DNA of 64,000 nucleotides, from positions 930,001 to 994,000 of the forward strand of contig JACJWA010000001.1 of NCBI GenBank assembly GCA_020637395.1, written 5' to 3'. The notes under the pieces are model-generated. The model saw only the letters and a program-made list of their open reading frames with translations, was not told the DNA's origin and made no database searches. The first letter of the stretch is position 1; the number at the start of each line of letters is the position of its first letter. Both the position numbers and the translations under genes were made by a program. Shown here in pieces: positions 59,413-64,000 of this stretch. The DNA comes from Calditrichota bacterium (lineage in GTDB: Bacteria; Electryoneota; RPQS01).

Positions 59413-60950
59413 AACATAGCGAACGCATCGCGATACTTGATTTTGGCGGGCAGACGACTCAACTGATTGCGCGGCGCTTGCGTGAGCAGGGAGTCTATTG
59501 TGAGATTCTTCCCTTCAATGTTCCTGTTGAGGAAGTTGTCTCACCGGAAACCAAAGGAATCGTGTTCTCGGGCGGCCCCGCTAGTGTGCATGCGGAGGGG
59601 TCTCCACATCCGCACCATGAAATCTATGAGGCGGGACTGCCGATTCTGGGAATCTGCTACGGCATGCAGCTCTTGGGTGAGCACTACGGAAGCCCAGTGG
59701 TGAAGGGCCGGGCTGGAGAATTCGGCCCTGCGACCGTTTCATTTCAGGCGAAATCCAAACTGTTGAATGATATCAAGCTTCCCCTGCAAGTTTGGATGAG
59801 TCATGGGGATCACGTCGAAGATGTCTGCGAGCCGCTGGAACTGATCGCAAGAAGCGAGAGCAATGTAGTTGCGGCGGTTTGCCTGCAGGACCAGAGCGCG
59901 TTTGGAGTGCAGTTTCACCCAGAAGTGACTCACACTCCGCAAGGTGGACTGCTCCTGCGTAACTTTGCATATGATGTATGCGGCTGCAAGGGTGGCTGGA
60001 GTATGGAGACGTTTGTCGAAGACTCCGTCGCTGAGATTCGAGCCGAGGTCGGTGACCGTAAGGTCCTTTGTGCGCTTTCGGGTGGTTTGGATTCCGCGGT
60101 GACGGCGATGTTGCTCAATCGTGCCGTTCCAGGACAGGTCTTGTGCTTTTACGTTGACACTGGACTCGGGAGGCTTGGAGAACGCGAGCAGATCGAAACC
60201 ACATTTCGCGAGCACGGACACATTGAGCTCGAAGTGATTGACGCGTCCGATCGCTTCTTTGCGGCGCTTTCAGGCATCACGGATCCTGAAAAGAAGCGCA
60301 AGACCATTGGCAGACTTTTCATTGAAGTGTTTCAGGAAGAAGCCGCACGGCACCCTGAAGTTGACTTCCTTGCGCAAGGGACGCTTTACCCTGACGTAAT
60401 AGAGAGCGTGTCGGTCAAAGGTCCATCGGCAACCATTAAGTCACACCACAACGTCGGTGGTTTGCCGGACACGCTTCGACTGAAACTCGTTGAGCCGTTG
60501 CGCGAGCTGTTCAAAGATGAAGCTCGATCGCTTGGTGAACTGCTCTCCCTCCCGAGAAGCATCACGCATCGCCATCCTTTCCCCGGCCCTGGATTGGCCG
60601 TGCGAGTGCTCGGTGAGGTCACGCGTGAGCGATGTGATATCCTTCGTGAAGCGGACTCCATTTTCATGTATGAGTTGCGCTCCGCAGACTGGTACGAGAA
60701 GACCAGACAGGCTTTTGCGGTGCTTCTTCCCGTCAAGAGTGTTGGAGTCATGGGAGACGAGAGAACCTACGAGAACGTCTGCGTCCTGCGAGCCGTGAAC
60801 ACGGACGATTTCATGACCGCGGACTTTACAAGACTGCCGTACGAACTGCTTGGACGCGTGTCGTCCAGAATCATCAACGAAGTGCGCGGAATCAACCGCG
60901 TAGCCTATGACGTCAGCACCAAACCTCCGGCAACCGTGGAGTGGGAATAG
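59409..60950 (+). CDS. guaA: GMP synthase (glutamine-hydrolysing)
   Basis: 513 residues: class I glutaminase domain with catalytic Cys in ILGICYGMQLLG and His/Glu in VQFHPEVTHT, then the ATP pyrophosphatase P-loop LSGGLDSAVTAM, GTLYPDVIES and the dimerisation domain (RHPFPGPGLAVRVLGE-type stretch). It makes GMP from XMP. Complete. A 57-base gap with no clear promoter separates it from glmS. Confidence 0.98.
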   Translation: MKHSERIAILDFGGQTTQLIARRLREQGVYCEILPFNVPVEEVVSPETKGIVFSGGPASVHAEGSPHPHHEIYEAGLPILGICYGMQLLGEHYGSPVVKGRAGEFGPATVSFQAKSKLLNDIKLPLQVWMSHGDHVEDVCEPLELIARSESNVVAAVCLQDQSAFGVQFHPEVTHTPQGGLLLRNFAYDVCGCKGGWSMETFVEDSVAEIRAEVGDRKVLCALSGGLDSAVTAMLLNRAVPGQVLCFYVDTGLGRLGEREQIETTFREHGHIELEVIDASDRFFAALSGITDPEKKRKTIGRLFIEVFQEEAARHPEVDFLAQGTLYPDVIESVSVKGPSATIKSHHNVGGLPDTLRLKLVEPLRELFKDEARSLGELLSLPRSITHRHPFPGPGLAVRVLGEVTRERCDILREADSIFMYELRSADWYEKTRQAFAVLLPVKSVGVMGDERTYENVCVLRAVNTDDFMTADFTRLPYELLGRVSSRIINEVRGINRVAYDVSTKPPATVEWE

Positions 60951-61007
60951 AGTATTTCTTTCGAGTGTTTCTAACTGTCAGACTCTTACACCGAGGGAAG
61001 CAAGATT

Positions 61008-62831
61008 ATGTGTGGTATCATCGGATATAGCGGACAACGAGACGTCGCACCGTTGCTCATCGCCGGACTCAAGCGCATGGAGTACCGCGGCTATGACTCC
61101 GCGGGCATCGCGGTCAACAACAAAGATCTGCGAGTGGTGAAAGACGCGGGCAAAGTGTCTAACCTCGAGCAGCTTGTACGTGGGGCTTCCGTCAAGGGAA
61201 ACTGCGGCATTGGCCACACGCGGTGGGCAACGCACGGGGCACCCAATCAAACGAATGCTCACCCGCACACCGACGAGGAGCAGACCATAGCGCTGGCGCA
61301 CAACGGTATCATTGAGAATTACTCGTCCCTAAGACACGAGCTTGGCCGCACGGGTCATCGCTTTGTCACAGACACGGACACCGAGGTGATTGCGCACCTG
61401 ATTGAAGAATTCTACGAAGGTGACTTGCCGCGTGCCGTGCTAAAGGCACTGCGTGTGGTGCGGGGAACATATGGACTGGCAATCGTAAGCAAACATCATC
61501 CAGGCATGGTTGTGGCGGCGCGACTCGGTTCGCCCATGGTAATTGGTCACGGACACGGAGAGAATTTTCTCGCTTCGGATCCTGCGGCATTCCTAAGCAT
61601 GACGCGCGACGTGACCTACCTTGAAGACGGCGAAATCGCCGTACTGACTCCAGAAAGAGTGGAGTATCGCACGCTTTCCGATGAGCCGATTGATAAAAAG
61701 CTTGAGCAGATTACATATGACATCGCTGCGATTGAAAAAGGCGGATTTGCTCACTTCATGTTGAAAGAGATTTGTGAGCAGCCGCAGACCGTCGCGGACT
61801 CGATGCGCGGGCGTCTCTTGCCAGAAGAAGGTGCGGTGAAGTTTGGCGGCATGGCCACTGCACGAGAAATCTTGAGCGATGCCAAACGCGTCGTCTTTCT
61901 CGGATGCGGAACAAGCTGGCATGCGGGATTGGTTGGTGAGTACTTGTTCGAGGAGCTTGCCGGTATTCCCTGCGAAGTCGAGTACTCGTCAGAGTTCCGA
62001 TACCGTTCACCGATCCTCGAACCGGGAACTGCGGTGTTTGCGATTTCGCAGTCCGGCGAGACGGCGGATACGCTTGCTGCTGTGCGTGAAGCGCGGCGCC
62101 ACGGTGCACCGGTGTTCGGAGTTTGCAATGTCGTGGGGTCCACGATCGCGCGGGAAACAGATGCAGGTGTTTACATTCATGCCGGACCGGAGATCGGCGT
62201 AGCGTCAACGAAAGCGTTCACCTCGCAGATCACGGTCCTATTCATGCTTGCCCTGCAAATGGGGCGGAGCAGGCGCGTCGGCGCCGGCAGAGGCCGCGAG
62301 CTTGTTCAACACTTGAAGGACATTCCGCAGAAGATTTCACGGATTCTAGCAACACGTGAACGTGTGGAGACGATTGCGCATCACTATCGCGACAGCCGAA
62401 ATTTCCTTTATTTGGGGCGAGGTTTGAACTTTCCGGTTGCTCTCGAAGGCGCACTTAAGCTGAAAGAGATTTCCTACGTTCACGCCGAAGGATATCCCGC
62501 CGCCGAGATGAAGCACGGACCGATCGCTTTGATTGACCGCGACATGCCCGTCGTGTTCATCGCCACGCGCGACGGGACGTATGAAAAAGTGGTTTCAAAC
62601 ATCGAGGAAGTGCGCGCACGCGGCGGACGCGTTCTGGCGATTGCGACGGAAGGCGATACCGAGATTCAGTCGCGCGTGGATGAAGTTGTGTACGTTCCCG
62701 AGACTGATCCGTTGCTTACCCCGCTGCTGACCGTTGTGCCGCTGCAGCTTCTCGCGTATTACATGGCCGTTCACCGCGGCTGCGATGTGGACCAGCCCAG
62801 AAATCTCGCCAAGAGCGTGACGGTCGAGTAG
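61008..62831 (+). CDS. glmS: Glucosamine-6-phosphate synthase (isomerising)
   Basis: 607 residues. N-terminal Cys nucleophile (MCGIIGYSG), YRGYDSAGIAV, HTRWATHGAPNQTNAHPH, two SIS domains (GCGTSWHAGLVGEYLFEELAG, SQSGETADTLAAV) and the C-terminal PRNLAKSVTVE. It makes glucosamine 6-phosphate for peptidoglycan and LPS. GAGGGAAG lies upstream of the ATG. No glmS ribozyme is seen in the short leader. Confidence 0.98.
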   Translation: MCGIIGYSGQRDVAPLLIAGLKRMEYRGYDSAGIAVNNKDLRVVKDAGKVSNLEQLVRGASVKGNCGIGHTRWATHGAPNQTNAHPHTDEEQTIALAHNGIIENYSSLRHELGRTGHRFVTDTDTEVIAHLIEEFYEGDLPRAVLKALRVVRGTYGLAIVSKHHPGMVVAARLGSPMVIGHGHGENFLASDPAAFLSMTRDVTYLEDGEIAVLTPERVEYRTLSDEPIDKKLEQITYDIAAIEKGGFAHFMLKEICEQPQTVADSMRGRLLPEEGAVKFGGMATAREILSDAKRVVFLGCGTSWHAGLVGEYLFEELAGIPCEVEYSSEFRYRSPILEPGTAVFAISQSGETADTLAAVREARRHGAPVFGVCNVVGSTIARETDAGVYIHAGPEIGVASTKAFTSQITVLFMLALQMGRSRRVGAGRGRELVQHLKDIPQKISRILATRERVETIAHHYRDSRNFLYLGRGLNFPVALEGALKLKEISYVHAEGYPAAEMKHGPIALIDRDMPVVFIATRDGTYEKVVSNIEEVRARGGRVLAIATEGDTEIQSRVDEVVYVPETDPLLTPLLTVVPLQLLAYYMAVHRGCDVDQPRNLAKSVTVE

Positions 62832-64000
62832 ATGGTGAGAGTTCTTGCACTTTTCCTTATAGTCACTGCCGCACTGGCCGGGACGTCACCGCAGATGCGT
62901 TCAGCTCTGACGCGGTACGAGGCAGGTGACTTTGAAGCGGCGCGCAAAGAGGGCGAAGACATTGTGCTGCAGGGGAGAGGTGAAGAGCTGGAAGCGGCAC
63001 TCTACTTGCTTGTGCGCACGGATATTGCCCTGAAGAACTACGACGCCGCACAGCGCGGCTGCGAAAGACTTCTGCGCGCGTTTCCCGGGGGCGACTATCA
63101 CTCTTTTGCACGGTTCTCGCGCGCTGAAGCGTCCTTCATGTTGGATGAAGTGGCGGAGAGCAAGCGTGACTTGGAGTGGTGTGCGGACAGTTCGCGCAAC
63201 GAACGCCTTTCCTCCCGCGCACGGGAGATTCTTGAGAATCGTACCGAGTTTGACCATCGGGAGTACCTGTTTCCGGCCGATCGAGTCACGCGACGCAGTG
63301 AGTATGCCGGAAGCGAGCTGCGCCCCAAAGTGATTCTTCTCTTGGCATTTCCCGACGTCAATGATCCGGCTCCCCGCCAACTCAGAGAAGCATTCTTGTT
63401 CGGATCGGACAAACTTGATCTGTACTCAGTACAGTGTTGGACGGTGAATACCGCATTAGGTGCGTTGCAAGCCCTAGATTCCGCGGCGCGCGGCGGAGTG
63501 GATTTCATCGTCTTTGCCGGAGATGAAGGGTCTGCGACAACGCTCGCATTGGCTAATGACTCTCATCAGATTCCAATTCTGAAGCTGACGAGCACCCCGC
63601 GCTCTTTGTCCTTGATGTGTGAAGGAATGATTGAGTTTCTTCCCAGCCAAGAGACCATTGCTGCAAATGCCGCGAAGTATGTCGCAGAGGCGATGCACGT
63701 CAAGCATGGGATTTTGCTAACGCCTGAATCCGACTTGGGCAGAGCGCATCTTGAGGGATTTCTGCGCTCCGAAGACTATGGTTTGGTGTTCGATGCAAAG
63801 GCCACGTACCCCTATGGGAGCGGCAATGTTCGGCAGGAGCTCTACGACCTTGTGGCTGCCCCCGCGCGGCTTGATCGCGGCGGCGAAATGGTGGATGCGC
63901 TGCTCAGCAGAGCGGAGCGCGAGCGCCTGTTTGGTGATCAGAACGGCGGAGAGGTCAGTGTTCAGGCTGCAACGAATTCAGGTTCCCGAGGCGGGGAGTC
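62832..64000 (+). CDS. TPR plus periplasmic-binding-like protein, partial
   Basis: The gene starts one base after the glmS stop and runs off the right edge; 389 codons are visible. A signal peptide (VLALFLIVTAALAG) is followed by TPR-like helices (about 25-130: ALTRYEAGDFEAARKEGEDI, AQRGCERLLRAFP) and then an alpha/beta fold like type I periplasmic-binding proteins (KVILLLAFPDVN, DFIVFAGDEGSATTLALANDSHQIPILKL, HGILLTPESDLGRAHLEGFL). Architecture recalls LpoA-type activators, but this is inference. Function not assigned. Confidence 0.72.
   Translation, partial: MVRVLALFLIVTAALAGTSPQMRSALTRYEAGDFEAARKEGEDIVLQGRGEELEAALYLLVRTDIALKNYDAAQRGCERLLRAFPGGDYHSFARFSRAEASFMLDEVAESKRDLEWCADSSRNERLSSRAREILENRTEFDHREYLFPADRVTRRSEYAGSELRPKVILLLAFPDVNDPAPRQLREAFLFGSDKLDLYSVQCWTVNTALGALQALDSAARGGVDFIVFAGDEGSATTLALANDSHQIPILKLTSTPRSLSLMCEGMIEFLPSQETIAANAAKYVAEAMHVKHGILLTPESDLGRAHLEGFLRSEDYGLVFDAKATYPYGSGNVRQELYDLVAAPARLDRGGEMVDALLSRAERERLFGDQNGGEVSVQAATNSGSRGGE

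Noticed and set aside
60951..61007. glmS ribozyme in the glmS leader
   Set aside because: The gap is only 57 bases and lacks the pseudoknotted core of that ribozyme.

Overview
The window is a compact, mostly housekeeping stretch of a chromosome from a Gram-negative bacterium of the Fibrobacteres-Chlorobi-Bacteroidetes (FCB) assemblage, probably an uncultured or poorly sampled lineage. The grounds are three secreted proteins ending in a type-A type IX secretion (T9SS) tail with a YPNPFN core, a PorV/PorQ-like outer-membrane protein, and an FCB-like L20. Promoters nevertheless look like ordinary sigma-70 sites (TTGACA, 17 bp, TATAAT-like), unlike the sites of classical Bacteroidetes. I cannot name the phylum from sequence alone. 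There are no insertion sequences, prophage genes, CRISPR arrays or defence islands, and no gap without a gene longer than 300 bases.

Layout. 1-2.2 kb: a degenerate ApbE-like lipoprotein, smpB and three tRNAs with clear promoters and terminators. 2.2-17.1 kb: mpg, a radical SAM/SPASM protein, an MscS channel, two T9SS-exported proteins (a BNR/sortilin-like protein and a nuclease-fold protein), der, priA, a membrane-anchored metallopeptidase, a PorV/PorQ-like protein, and a three-gene ECF sigma / membrane protein / Spy-like module. 17.2-21.4 kb: a glycosyltransferase, then an EF-G-like GTPase, a HIT protein and a divergent macro-domain protein in tight succession. 21.5-26.5 kb: sdhC-sdhA-sdhB coupled to a YjbQ protein, a YpdA-like reductase and a Rieske ferredoxin. 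26.6-36.8 kb: a T9SS subtilase, a glycogen phosphorylase, an NSS transporter with its 42-residue partner, a GNAT protein and a cysteine-rich repeat protein. 36.9-44.4 kb: five tRNAs, then thrS-infC-rpmI-rplT-pheS-pheT. 44.5-50.3 kb: a ZapB-like protein, zapA, a strong 6S RNA candidate, rny, ymdB, an amidohydrolase and a sugar epimerase. 50.5-64 kb: tRNA-Met, then a long run of overlapping genes (methyltransferase, tilS, hpt, ftsH, PEGA protein, folE, folP, rimI, accD, surE, guaA, glmS) and a TPR/periplasmic-binding-like protein that runs off the right edge.

Gene expression. Neighbouring genes very often overlap by 1-11 bases, so translational coupling is widespread. Several genes at the head of transcription units (17189, 21481, 30584) have no Shine-Dalgarno sequence but carry a -10-like hexamer exactly five bases before the ATG, which suggests leaderless mRNAs. 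infC appears to start with CTG. The three tRNAs that encode CCA are exactly the three followed at once by a short palindrome.

No obvious new defence or biosynthetic system is present. The best candidates for new biology are the ECF/Spy-like envelope module (15.5-17.1 kb), the EF-G-like/HIT/macro cassette (18.3-21.4 kb), the cysteine-rich repeat protein (35.7 kb), the 6S RNA candidate after zapA (45.2 kb), and the tRNA 3'-palindromes.
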